The notes under the pieces were generated by a model. It was not told the DNA's origin, ran no database searches, and saw only the letters and a program-made list of their open reading frames with translations. DNA of 64,000 nucleotides. It comes from Pseudomonas helmanticensis. Its GTDB lineage: Bacteria > Pseudomonadota > Gammaproteobacteria > Pseudomonadales > Pseudomonadaceae. The position numbers and the translations under genes are program-made. Location: assembly GCF_900182985.1 (NCBI RefSeq), contig NZ_FXUY01000001.1, positions 1,302,001 through 1,366,000 on the forward strand, read 5' to 3'. Position 1 is the stretch's first letter, and each line of letters opens with the position of its first letter. Below are positions 12,500 to 20,803 of the stretch, in pieces.

Positions 12500-14635
12500 T
12501 TGATGCCATTGCAGACACCTTGCGATCCCTTACTCAATGGAAAATCTGAAGCATGCCCTTTGCGTGGCGACTGGATTAGTTTTCAATTAGTCGACGAGAA
12601 TGGCGATGGGAAACCTTATGCTGGCTTGTCTTACGCTCTTCAGGACAGTGCCCATCAAACATATTCCGGTGTACTCGGACCCGATGGTTCAGCGAAAGTC
12701 GTCAACCATTACCAAGGGCCTGTCGTCCTCACGATAGACGAACCGTACCAAGGGGCCGAAGCTTTTTATAAAGCTCTTACCCAGCGAGAAAGCTATCCGC
12801 TGCCAATTTCAGAGTTGCAAGTGAAAGCTGAAAACACGCGGTTTATTCGGAAGGATGGCGCGCGCGTAGAAAAAAATCCGGCCAAGGAAAAAGCTGATCA
12901 GTTTTTTCAAATTGAAGTCAGAGATCTGGTCAGCAAGTCAGCACACCTGCCGCCTTACTCCCCAAGAAAATATCCTCCCAATTTCAGCCTGCTCAAGATT
13001 ATGGGAGATTTGGGCTTTGGTCCCGACGAGTCGCTGCTTCAAGGCATTGCGCTGCTACCGAACAAACATTCGGTTCTTGAAGTAAGACCTCTTCGAGCAT
13101 TTCGACCGATGCTATCCAAAGACAACAAATTCAGCGCCTTGAACTTGTATCAATTGTCATTATTTGCAGCTCTTAGCTATCGAAATTTTGGCCAATCCCC
13201 CGATAAAAATCCAATCACCGACACAGTGTCTTTTCCTCTCGACGCCACCGTTGGAAATATGTTCGGAGAGGGTATGGCTTGTTATAAAGAATTAGGGAAA
13301 ATCGACCCGCAACAGCCCACTGCTTATTATCCACTTTACGAAGACGTGCCGTACTCGAAACGTTTCGAAATACTGCCATTCGATCCGGCTCTATATGACC
13401 AAAACAAACCAGAACTCGGCACTAAACAGGAGCACCCTGCGAAGCTGCATTTCTTTGATGATACCGAAGAGGAAAGTGGAACCAACACTCAAGGTTTCAT
13501 TACACATCACGACGAAATTATTCTTATATCTATACGCGGAACTTTAGAGGGGGTGGATTTTCTTCGGGACGCTGATGCAGAGCAAATTCCTGTCAAGGTT
13601 GGCGTCGGAAAAGCTCACCAAGGTTTCTACTTGGCCTACGAAGCAATCAATACTTTCATTCAAACTTACCTCAACAGATTCCATATTGATCAGAAAGTTA
13701 TTATTTGCGGTCATAGCCTGGGAGGCGCCATTGCAACCTTGCTCGCCGAAGCGCTTAGACAAGGCACTAATAAATACGACGTCTTGCTCTACACCTACGG
13801 CTCCCCAAGAGCAGGCGATGCAGACTTCGTACAAGGCGCTGCTGCCTTAGCGCACCATCGTATGGTCAACGACAACGATCCGATTCCAAGCGTGCCAGCA
13901 CCATGGATGAACACTCGAAAAAGTGTCTGGATGTCTGGTGTAGCCCTGAGCTTTATTACTGCACCGATAGGAGCTCTGATCTTTGCTTTGGGGCTAACAC
14001 GTACGGGCGGGTCTCCCTACGAACACCAAGGTGCTTTGCACCATTTCATGCCGGTGCAATTCAAAGGTCGCGAACACTCGTCAATTCTCTGGAATCCAGG
14101 CTGCGAATCCATCGAAGAAGCAGCCTGTACAAGGGCTGTGAAAAAATTTGGAGATCTGCCTGACCGTGCCCTGTTTATTCAACAGCTGTTCCAAATGAAA
14201 CATCACTTTATGATTGATTCGTATATTCCCAACGCTTGGGCTACGTTGCGCCGCTGGCAGCAAACCCAGGAAAGCGGTCGTACGGTTGTGACAAAAACTG
14301 AATACGATCAGATCTACTATGAGCTGCAGGAAATGCAGGATCGATTGAAGTCCAAAGAGATTGAGTTGAGCCAATCCTACCAATCCGACCGTCGAGAAGC
14401 TCAGCAGCAGGTAAATGTATTAAGGGCCGAAATCGGACGACTTGATACCTCTCGGCAGCGCCTTCACACGCTTACCTTTCTCAAACTCGCGCCAGAAGAT
14501 ATCTACGGTTCTTCCATCCAAGCGCCGGAACATGATCAGAATGTTGAGCGCTGGATGGCGAAGAAAGAAAACACTGTCGAGGTTCAAATTGCCATGATCC
14601 CTCAAGCGAACAGCGCTAAGTTGAGGACCGCGTAA
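12500..14635 (+). CDS. Class 3 lipase, probable type VI lipase effector
   Basis: 711 aa. A small N-terminal domain (residues about 18-90, CPLRGDWISFQLVDENGDGK) precedes a class 3 lipase core with nucleophile motif GHSLGG (Ser406), the GSPRAGD segment, and a probable catalytic Asp460 in NDNDPIPS. The histidine is less certain: His568 or His569 in MKHHFMIDSYI is a candidate. A hydrophobic stretch lies at about 480-498 and a coiled coil at about 595-650. Lies after vgrG, DUF4123 and a lipoprotein gene, so it is probably a membrane-attacking Tle effector (Tle2-like by domain type). AT-rich compared with vgrG. Confidence 0.8.
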   Translation: MMPLQTPCDPLLNGKSEACPLRGDWISFQLVDENGDGKPYAGLSYALQDSAHQTYSGVLGPDGSAKVVNHYQGPVVLTIDEPYQGAEAFYKALTQRESYPLPISELQVKAENTRFIRKDGARVEKNPAKEKADQFFQIEVRDLVSKSAHLPPYSPRKYPPNFSLLKIMGDLGFGPDESLLQGIALLPNKHSVLEVRPLRAFRPMLSKDNKFSALNLYQLSLFAALSYRNFGQSPDKNPITDTVSFPLDATVGNMFGEGMACYKELGKIDPQQPTAYYPLYEDVPYSKRFEILPFDPALYDQNKPELGTKQEHPAKLHFFDDTEEESGTNTQGFITHHDEIILISIRGTLEGVDFLRDADAEQIPVKVGVGKAHQGFYLAYEAINTFIQTYLNRFHIDQKVIICGHSLGGAIATLLAEALRQGTNKYDVLLYTYGSPRAGDADFVQGAAALAHHRMVNDNDPIPSVPAPWMNTRKSVWMSGVALSFITAPIGALIFALGLTRTGGSPYEHQGALHHFMPVQFKGREHSSILWNPGCESIEEAACTRAVKKFGDLPDRALFIQQLFQMKHHFMIDSYIPNAWATLRRWQQTQESGRTVVTKTEYDQIYYELQEMQDRLKSKEIELSQSYQSDRREAQQQVNVLRAEIGRLDTSRQRLHTLTFLKLAPEDIYGSSIQAPEHDQNVERWMAKKENTVEVQIAMIPQANSAKLRTA

Positions 14636-14681
14636 CATAGTACGAATGTGCCACCACTCAAGGGTACGGCACTCTGAATAG

Positions 14682-14709
14682 GGGGACGTCCAAATCGACG
14701 TCCCCTTTT
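14682..14709 (+). terminator. Intrinsic terminator after the lipase gene
   Basis: GGGGACGTC-CAAATC-GACGTCCCC hairpin followed by TTTT, 45 bp after the lipase stop codon. Confidence 0.85.
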
Positions 14710-14772
14710 GGCTAATTTGGACCAATATCCGTGTGAGCATGAAAGCGTATTTTTTGCGTAGGGTAGATCTAA

Positions 14773-15423
14773 ATGCATAGATTTATACGCTTTACTCTCG
14801 CAGCCCTGTTGGCCATTAGCTGTGCCTCTGTCAATAGCGAACCGTTGCCTTATAAATCATGGCATCTGGGTTTTTCTGCCCCCGATTACATGGAAGTCTG
14901 GATAGAGACAGCGGATATAATCGATGTTCAAGGCCAAGTTTTCAGACGGGCAATGAGCGGAGTGGCCTCATTACAAACGCCCCCCAACAACTCCGGCGAC
15001 CCACGCGGCTGGCCGAAGAGAATTGGTATTGGAAGCGGCAAATATGTGACCGGCGCAGACTTGCCGAAAAAAATCTTCGTACGGTGGCAGTCGTTGGTAG
15101 AGCCCCAGACCTACAAAATGGAAATTGATATATCTGAATCAACTCGAGAGCTGATGCGCAAAGAAGAAAAAGCATTTTGCGCAGCTGACGGAAAGTGGAT
15201 CACTGGTTATCGTCAATCAATTGCCGTGCGGCTAGTACCTGGTGGTATCGTTAAAGTCTGGGTTGGTGGGCCTTGTATGACGCCAATCGAGATCGCAAGT
15301 ATCAAGGCTGAAGTAGATCCCCGAGGTCCGTACGAAGGCAAATCCGATGGTCAGTACGATTCACTTTCAGATGTTTCCAAGGCTTATGTAGATAAATTTG
15401 GAGTGCCGTATGGCTCTTGGTGA
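14773..15423 (+). CDS. DUF2931 putative immunity lipoprotein, copy 1
   Basis: 216 aa with an N-terminal signal and probable lipobox (LLAISC, Cys17), then the DUF2931 core (HLGFSAPDYMEVWIETADIID, GWPKR, TGADLPKKIFVRWQSLVEPQTY) and a GVPYGSW terminus. Two paralogues lie downstream at 15749-16397 and 17381-18031. The third overlaps the end of a Tle1-type effector pseudogene, which suggests this family protects the periplasm from type VI phospholipases. Here no effector remains next to it, so this may be an orphan immunity gene. The last 90 bp are almost identical to copy 2. Confidence 0.7.
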   Translation: MHRFIRFTLAALLAISCASVNSEPLPYKSWHLGFSAPDYMEVWIETADIIDVQGQVFRRAMSGVASLQTPPNNSGDPRGWPKRIGIGSGKYVTGADLPKKIFVRWQSLVEPQTYKMEIDISESTRELMRKEEKAFCAADGKWITGYRQSIAVRLVPGGIVKVWVGGPCMTPIEIASIKAEVDPRGPYEGKSDGQYDSLSDVSKAYVDKFGVPYGSW

Positions 15424-15469
15424 GTAAAAAGGGGGAAGCTTGAGCTTCTTCCTTTTCATCAGATTCTGC

Positions 15470-15516
15470 GCCTTGAAGGCGGTAGCTTTATCCTGCAACA
15501 TCCCCCCTGTTTATTC
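15470..15516 (+). repeat. Truncated copy of the vgrG leader
   Basis: Matches the 8651 leader from GCCTTGAA through TTATTC, then diverges before the ribosome site. No vgrG coding sequence follows. Marks an old recombination joint. Confidence 0.7.
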
Positions 15517-15748
15517 CGCAGGGGGGGTCGATGACAGGCACGGCTTGAACCTTGTCGAATCAATAAAAGAATTGGCGACCGAGGGCAGATTTATCTACCC
15601 TCGGCTTCACTAGCGACAAGAGACTTATATCAATCGTTCTCTTCGCAGGGCTGCCGGCAACCTGAAAAGATAAGTTCCGTCCGGCATTAGCTGATAAAGC
15701 AAGTGATTTTCGGGGAGATCCGTATGAAGGTATTATTTGCTAACGGCA

Positions 15749-16397
15749 ATAAGTAGATTTACACGCTGCATTACTGCAGCCGTGCTAATTAGCAGTTGCA
15801 CCTCTTCCAATAGCGGTTCTTTACCCTATGAAGCTTGGCATCTCGGATTCTTGGCGCCAAACTATATGGAGGTCTGGATCGAAACGGCGGATGTAATAGA
15901 TTCAAAGGGGCAAGTCTACCGGAGGGCTATGAGTGGTGTCTCCGCAATCCAAACACCAGCTAACAATTCCGGCCAGCCAAGAGGTTGGCCAAAAAGACGG
16001 GCGAGGTAAGGGAAAATACATAACTGGCGCAGACCTTCCCAAAAAACTTTACGTTCGTTGGCAGTCCTTAGTTGAGCCACAGACTTACCAAGTCGCTATT
16101 GATGTGCCTGAATCAGTTCGTGAATTGATGCGTAAAGAGGAAACTGTTTACTGTGCATTCGACGGCAAAGAGATCTCAGAATATCGAGATGCACTTGCAA
16201 TAGGACTTGCCCCGGGTGGAATAGTTAAAGTTTGGGTACTTGGTTCTTGTTTACCTCCTGTAGACGTTGCAAGAGTTCAAGCCGAAATCGACCCGCGTGG
16301 ACCCTACGAGGGAAAATCCGATGGTCAGTATGATTCACTTTCAGATGTTTCCAAGGCTTATGTAGATAAATTTGGAGTGCCGTATGGCTCTTGGTGA
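15749..16397 (+). pseudogene. DUF2931 copy 2, start lost and frameshifted
   Basis: Clear paralogue of the genes at 14773 and 17381, but in two frames. The first frame runs from ISRFTRCITAA through HLGFLAPNYMEVWIETADVID to GWPKR, and the second from GKGKYITGADLPKK to GVPYGSW. The shift lies at about 15997-16010. The codon aligned with the ATG of the other copies is ATA at 15749. A TTG at 15737 is the only nearby alternative. The lipobox region LISSC is kept. Probably inactive, unless the shift is a sequencing error. Confidence 0.75.
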
Positions 16398-16443
16398 GTA
16401 AAAATGGAGAAGCTTGAGTTTCTTCCTTTTCCTCAGATTTTGC

Positions 16444-16511
16444 GCCTTGAAGGCGGTAGCTGTATCCTGCAACATCCGCCCCCTGCTTATTCAAAGGACG
16501 GAATTCAAGGC
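16444..16511 (+). repeat. Second complete copy of the vgrG hairpin leader
   Basis: Repeats the 8651-8717 leader with the 8-bp outer stem (16444-16451 with 16504-16511) and AAAGGACGG intact, and leads into a vgrG start codon at 16512 that no longer opens a full gene. Confidence 0.75.
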
Positions 16512-16640
16512 ATGCTGGACGCCAACGCAACCAACATTACCCTCACGCTCGAAGGCGCCAACGCCGACCTGCAAGTCCTCAGTTTCACCGGTCGCGAAGC
16601 CAGTACGGCCGCATCAAAGTACAATTCCACTGGGACCGCT
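16512..16640 (+). pseudogene. vgrG 5' remnant, chimeric
   Basis: The first 30 codons (16512-16601) match the intact vgrG with one difference. They are then joined out of frame to about 38 bp that encode the internal VgrG piece QYGRIKVQFHWDR (intact residues about 390-402). At about 16640 the sequence passes into a DUF2235 effector fragment. This is an internal deletion joint of an old vgrG. Confidence 0.8.
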
Positions 16641-17388
16641 AAGGGCTCGTGGAATCTAGGTATCAATATTGCCCTAGGACCAGATATTGCCAAAAAAATT
16701 GTGCACCTTGTCGCTAAAAACGAGCGTAGGTATAACTTTTCGTTAAACAGCGCAGGGGCCGCAGACATAATTCTGCCCGGCGTTCACTCTGATTTAGGGG
16801 GGGGTATCTACCAAAAGCTACTGAAAAAGTGCTGATTAGTAAGCCACGTCGAAGCGACGTCGAGCGGAGATCAATGGCGACCGAAGCTAATAGTTACAAA
16901 CTCGCACAGCAGGATCTTCGCCGCATCCAAGATCAGATGGCTCAGTACGATTTGTCTCTCGAACTTCGGACGTGGGAGGTAAATTTTAACAGCGTGAACA
17001 GAGATGATCGAACCCCGAAAAAGCATGTCTATGCGGCAGTAAGCAGCCAACGCGAAGTGCGTAGTGAACTGTCATTGGTCTATCTGCGGATTATGCGTGA
17101 ACTGGCTGTCGAGAATGACGTCCCGTTCGCGGAAATCTCTGATAACGATCCGAGACTTGCTCTACCAACGGAACTAGATGAGATTTCTGAAAAATTAATG
17201 GCATACGCATTGGGCATGACCAAAACAATTGGCCTGACCCTGCAACAAAACAACTATTGTTTCAGCGTTATGTTCATCTATCTGACAACTGGAATGCTGC
17301 GAAGGGATTAAACAACAGTGATCTTGGCATACTGTTCATTAATCGCCCTAATGACAACCTGCTTCGGACGGTTCATCCAAATGAGTAG
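16640..17388 (+). pseudogene. Tle1-type (DUF2235) phospholipase effector, C-terminal remnant
   Basis: The three reading frames together give a continuous DUF2235 C-terminal region. They run as follows: GSWNLGINIALGPDIAKKIVHLVAKNERR, LNSAGAADIILPGVHSDLGGG with the HSD catalytic-aspartate motif, ISKPRRSDVER, a long helical tail, and LFINRPNDNLLRTVHPNE ending in TAG at 17386-17388. Frame 1 breaks at a run of eight G (16797-16804) and frame 2 at CCC near 17238. One extra base in each restores the protein. The N-terminal half with the GxSxG serine is missing, so it is not a working effector. The stop overlaps the next DUF2931 start. Confidence 0.8.
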
Positions 17389-18031
17389 TTTTACTCGCTT
17401 CCTGCTTGCCGCCATGTTGTTGGTGGGATCAACCTTTACAAACGCAGGTTCGTTGCCATATGACGCTTGGCGCTTAGGTTTTTCAGCTCCTGACTACATG
17501 GAAGTTTGGGTTGAAACTGCAGATGTCATCGATATGCAGGGGCAGGTATATCGACGGGCAATGAGCGGAGTTTCCGCTATTCAGACTCCTAAAAATAATG
17601 CGGGCAACCCAAAGGGCTGGCCAAAAAGATCGGGCTGGGGAAAAGGCAAGTACGTTACCGGTGCAGATTTACCAAAAAAGATTTTTGTACGTTGGCAATC
17701 ATTGGCGGAGCCGCAGACTTACCAAGTCGGAATCGATATACCTGAATCAACCCAAGAAATTATGCGTACAGCTGAAAAAACTTATTGCGAAGCTACAGGT
17801 AAGTGGACGACGGGTTACAGAAAAGCAATTGCAATCGGTCTCGCGCCGGGTGGCATCGTAAAAGTGTGGGTGCTTGGCCCATGTCTGGCACCAATCGAGG
17901 TCACGCAAGTGAAGGCCGAGGTTGACCCACGTGGGCCATACGAAGGCAAATCGGGTGGTCGATACGATTCGCTCTCAAAGAATTCAAAAGAATACGTCGA
18001 GACGTTCGGCGTGCCGTATGGCTCTTGGTGA
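17381..18031 (+). CDS. DUF2931 putative immunity protein, copy 3
   Basis: 216 aa: signal peptide (TRFLLAAMLLVGSTFTNAG), then the DUF2931 core HLGF-like RLGFSAPDYMEVWVETADVID, GWPKRSGWGKGKYVTGADLPKK, and a GVPYGSW end. Unlike copies 1 and 2 it has no cysteine at the signal end, so it may be a soluble periplasmic form. The ATG at 17381 overlaps the stop of the Tle1 remnant by 8 bp, which argues that the two were a translationally coupled effector/immunity pair. A longer in-frame start at 17318 was rejected because it would run through the effector tail. Confidence 0.72.
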   Translation: MSSFTRFLLAAMLLVGSTFTNAGSLPYDAWRLGFSAPDYMEVWVETADVIDMQGQVYRRAMSGVSAIQTPKNNAGNPKGWPKRSGWGKGKYVTGADLPKKIFVRWQSLAEPQTYQVGIDIPESTQEIMRTAEKTYCEATGKWTTGYRKAIAIGLAPGGIVKVWVLGPCLAPIEVTQVKAEVDPRGPYEGKSGGRYDSLSKNSKEYVETFGVPYGSW

Positions 18032-18092
18032 TGTAAGAGCGCCGGCTTGATCTATAAATTAACGATGCTGTGGGCTAAAAGTACGATGGAAC

Positions 18093-19085
18093 AAAGTCCT
18101 CGGCAGCCAGACCGCGATCGTCACCGGGCCTGCGGGTGAAGAAATCCACTGCGACCAATACGGCCGCATCAAGGTGCAATTCCACTGGGACCGCGACGGC
18201 CAGTCCAACGACAAAACCACCTGCTGGATGCGCGTCGCCAGCGGCTGGGCTGGCGCAGCCTACGGCGGCATCGCCATCCCGCGCATCGGCATGGAAGTCC
18301 TCGTCACCTTCCTCGAAGGCGATCCCGACCAGCCACTGGTCACCGGATGCCTGTACCACAAGGAAAACGTCGTTCCCTACGACCTGCCAGCGAACAAAAC
18401 CCGCGGCACCTTCAAGACCCTGAGCTCACCGGGCGGCAAGGGCTACAACGAATTCCGCATCGAGGACAAGAAAGGCGTCGAGCAGATCTACATCCATGCC
18501 CAGCGCGATTGGGATGAGAACATTGAGCACGATCAGAAGATCCGGGTGGGCAATGAACGGCACGACACCGTTGAAGCCAATACGCTGAGCGAGTTCAAGG
18601 TTGAAGAGCACCGGATTACGCATCTGGATCGCAAGAGCGAGATGCGTGCGAATGATCACCTGACGGTTGCAGTGACCCAGCACCTTAAGGTCGGGACTGC
18701 GCAGTTTGTTGAGGCAGGCACCGAGATTCACTACCACGCTGGCGAGAAGCTGGTGGTAGAGGGCGCGATGGAGCTCACGGCCAAGGCTGGCGGGAGTTTT
18801 GTGAAGGTCGATGCGGGTGGGGTGACCATTAGTGGTGCCGAGGTGAAGACCAACTCGGGTGGCGCACCCGGCTCAGGCACCGGGATTGCAATCCTCGCCC
18901 CGCTCATTCCAGGTCTCGCGGCGATCGATAACGCCGGACGTCTGCTGCAAACCCGCGTCAATCAAATGATGCAGGCAGAGTCCCTCGCCGTGACGCCGAA
19001 ACTCAAAGCACCTACCGGCATCTGCGTCGAATGTCTGAAGAAAGCCATGCGCGAAAAACTCGCCCTGCAATCGGGGGCCAATTGA
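18093..19085 (+). pseudogene. vgrG: vgrG 3' remnant (second copy)
   Basis: Open frame matching the intact VgrG from about residue 367 (KVLGSQTA) through the OB fold and gp5 repeats, nearly identical at DNA level to 9820-10610. The first 366 residues are absent, so it cannot form a normal spike. The only start is an internal GTG at 18174. The tail after the repeats differs from the intact gene and ends with GICVECLKKAMREK, again with a CxxC. It may serve as a donor for gene conversion of the intact vgrG. Confidence 0.85.
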
Positions 19086-19250
19086 TGACAAAGAGTGACG
19101 CGGCGAAAGCCTGGAGCGAAGCGCAAAAGAATGCTCAGTCGATATTCGCGATCGTTGAAACCGGCCTGTTGCCGGACCAAGCTCGATTGCAGTTCGCCAC
19201 GCTGAAAGACGGGGCGTTTCTCACTCCGTCCCGTGGCTGCGCCCTATCAA
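19085..19250 (+). pseudogene. 5' remnant of an adaptor-like gene
   Basis: An ATG overlapping the vgrG-remnant stop opens MTKSDAAKAWSEAQKNAQ, followed by SIFAIVETGLLPD. This resembles the start of a DUF4123-type adaptor, in the position the adaptor has after the intact vgrG. The frame continues to 19336, but past about 19250 it is antisense to the next gene and loses protein character. Assignment rests on position and a weak family resemblance. Confidence 0.4.
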
Positions 19251-19257
19251 TTTCTCA

Positions 19258-19554
19258 TCAAACCTGCGCCTTCCAACTCAACATCTGCTGCTGTGCCACC
19301 TGCAGCAAATCATTGCCATCCTGCGTCAGCAGGTAAAGCGCATGGGTGATGTGTGGAATGTCTTGCACGTCGGCGTGTTTGAAGCATAGGCAATGCAGCG
19401 TTTCGAGCAGGTCGGCGGCGGCGCGGATACGCTGGACGGCGGCTTCGAGGATGTCTTTAGGGTTGGCTTGGGTGTCGATGAGCAGCGTAGGGGTTTCGGT
19501 GACGTTGCTGCTGAGGGGGAGATAGCGGTTTTGTAGCAGTTTGATTATTGGCAT
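19258..19554 (-). CDS. Small helical Pseudomonas protein, function unknown
   Basis: 98 aa with no signal or membrane segment. The middle (KDILEAAVQRIRAAADLLETLHCL) and C-terminal part (YLLTQDGNDLLQVAQQQML) look like amphipathic helices. It resembles small hypothetical proteins common in fluorescent pseudomonads. It stands alone at the edge of the type VI island and faces the vgrG remnant. No function assigned. Confidence 0.55.
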   Translation of the reverse strand: MPIIKLLQNRYLPLSSNVTETPTLLIDTQANPKDILEAAVQRIRAAADLLETLHCLCFKHADVQDIPHITHALYLLTQDGNDLLQVAQQQMLSWKAQV

Positions 19555-20044
19555 ATTGATTACTCGATTGTTTCAAAAGTAACCGCCGACACCGTGACCA
19601 AACGATGGGAGGCGGACCGTGTACAGGCTTGGTCAACCGAGAACAATCAACTCAGCTCGCCCGAAGGCGTCCTGCACACGGCCGCCACAGCTATGCACTT
19701 CACGGTCAAAGAACTCCGCGGAGCAGATAATGGCACATATGCAATCGATTATTCCCGGGTGACCAAACCCGAACCACTGATTTTGCAGCGGCAACCGACA
19801 ATAACCGCCCCGCTCCAGCCGCCGAAAGCAGACAAGGCACCAGCCTTTGTAGGAATTCGCCAAACCTCTCGAAGAAATTCGCCCACTCCCTGACAGCCGG
19901 CGTTCAGCTCGGTTAACCATCCCTTAACGCCGCGGTCAAAAACTCTACTGAACCGCACGCCCTCAGCCATTCTGGCTGTTGCCCAGTGCGGCAGGTTCGG
20001 GTGAATCACGCCGAACTCTAGAACCGCCACACGGGAGTCCTTTC
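19555..20044. other. 490-bp stretch without a supported gene
   Basis: A 99-codon open frame at 19594-19893 has no recognisable domain, signal or clear ribosome site, and reads like decayed sequence at the island border. The right end carries the promoter region of the DUF2790 gene (GGGAG at about 20031). Confidence 0.5.
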
Positions 20045-20314
20045 ATGAACATTCGCCCTTTATTGCTCACCGCTGCCCTCGCCTGCACCGCGTTCGCCGG
20101 GCTGGCCCAAGCCAATGACACGTCCGCCACATCCAAAGCCGTGCCGTATGAGTACGGCATGCCGCTGCATGTGGCCAAGGTGGTGTCGTTGACCGAAACG
20201 CCAACGCAAACCTGCAAGGTGGTCACGGCCGACATGAAGTACATCGACAACGCCGGTAAGCCTGAGGAAATCAGCTACCGGAAATTGTCTGACGCGTGCA
20301 ACTTCCAGAACTGA
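20045..20314 (+). CDS. DUF2790 small secreted protein
   Basis: 89 aa with a cleavable signal peptide (cut probably after LAQA) and a DUF2790 domain (YEYGMPLHVAKVVSLTET, CKVVTADMKYIDNAGKPEEISYRKLSDACNFQN). Two cysteines probably pair in the periplasm. The family is common in pseudomonads, often in several copies, and without a settled role. The ATG has GGGAGTCC about 8 bp upstream. Confidence 0.85.
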   Translation: MNIRPLLLTAALACTAFAGLAQANDTSATSKAVPYEYGMPLHVAKVVSLTETPTQTCKVVTADMKYIDNAGKPEEISYRKLSDACNFQN

Positions 20315-20404
20315 CAGAAAACTCTGATTTGCGGGTCGGCGGTAGGCGTGGGGTGGTTTCGGCAGGTATGCTCGCAACCCTCCTCACTGCCGCAAGGATT
20401 CGCC

Positions 20405-20803
20405 ATGCAGTTGTCGTTTCGCACGTTGTCGATCATTACTTCATCCTTGTGTTTTGTGCTGACGCTGGCCTGGGGACTGTTCCCGGACATACTGCTGGCG
20501 ATCTGGAGTATTGAATATTCCGAAGGCGCCGGGTTTGTCGCGCGGCGTGGCGCGGTGTTGTTTGCAGCGTTGGGGGTGATGTTTTATCTGGCGCGCAATG
20601 CGCCGCCGTCAGTGGCACGAAGTGCACTGAGCAACGGTTTTACCATCGGTTGTTTTGGTTTGGCGGTGCTGGGTTTCGGCGAATGGCTGAATGGCCATGC
20701 TGGCCCCGGGATTCTGCTCGCGGTGCTGGTCGAGTTCGCGCTGGGCCTTGGTTTTGTGCAGGCCCGGCGCGTGACGGTCGAACTGAGTGAAACAGTCGGT
20801 TAA
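20405..20803 (+). CDS. Small inner-membrane protein
   Basis: 132 aa with about four hydrophobic segments (LSIITSSLCFVLTLAWGLFP, GAVLFAALGVMFYLA, NGFTIGCFGLAVLGFGEWL, LLAVLVEFALGLGFV). Reminiscent of small DUF4345-like membrane proteins, but not assigned. The start at 20405 follows CCGCAAGGATT. A longer frame from 20348 adds a poor N-terminus. Its stop overlaps the convergent DUF1652 stop by 4 bp. Confidence 0.7.
   Translation: MQLSFRTLSIITSSLCFVLTLAWGLFPDILLAIWSIEYSEGAGFVARRGAVLFAALGVMFYLARNAPPSVARSALSNGFTIGCFGLAVLGFGEWLNGHAGPGILLAVLVEFALGLGFVQARRVTVELSETVG

Noticed and set aside
15632-15720. Protein-like minus-strand piece (LLYQLMPDGTYLFRLPAALRR) between DUF2931 copies
   Set aside because: Too short, no start or recognisable family. 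Could be chance or decay.
17318-17380. Upstream extension of DUF2931 copy 3
   Set aside because: This stretch encodes the tail of the Tle1 remnant in another frame, and the ATG at 17381 begins a proper signal peptide.
19594-19893. 99-codon plus-strand frame
   Set aside because: No domain, no ribosome site, atypical composition. Described only as part of an unassigned stretch.
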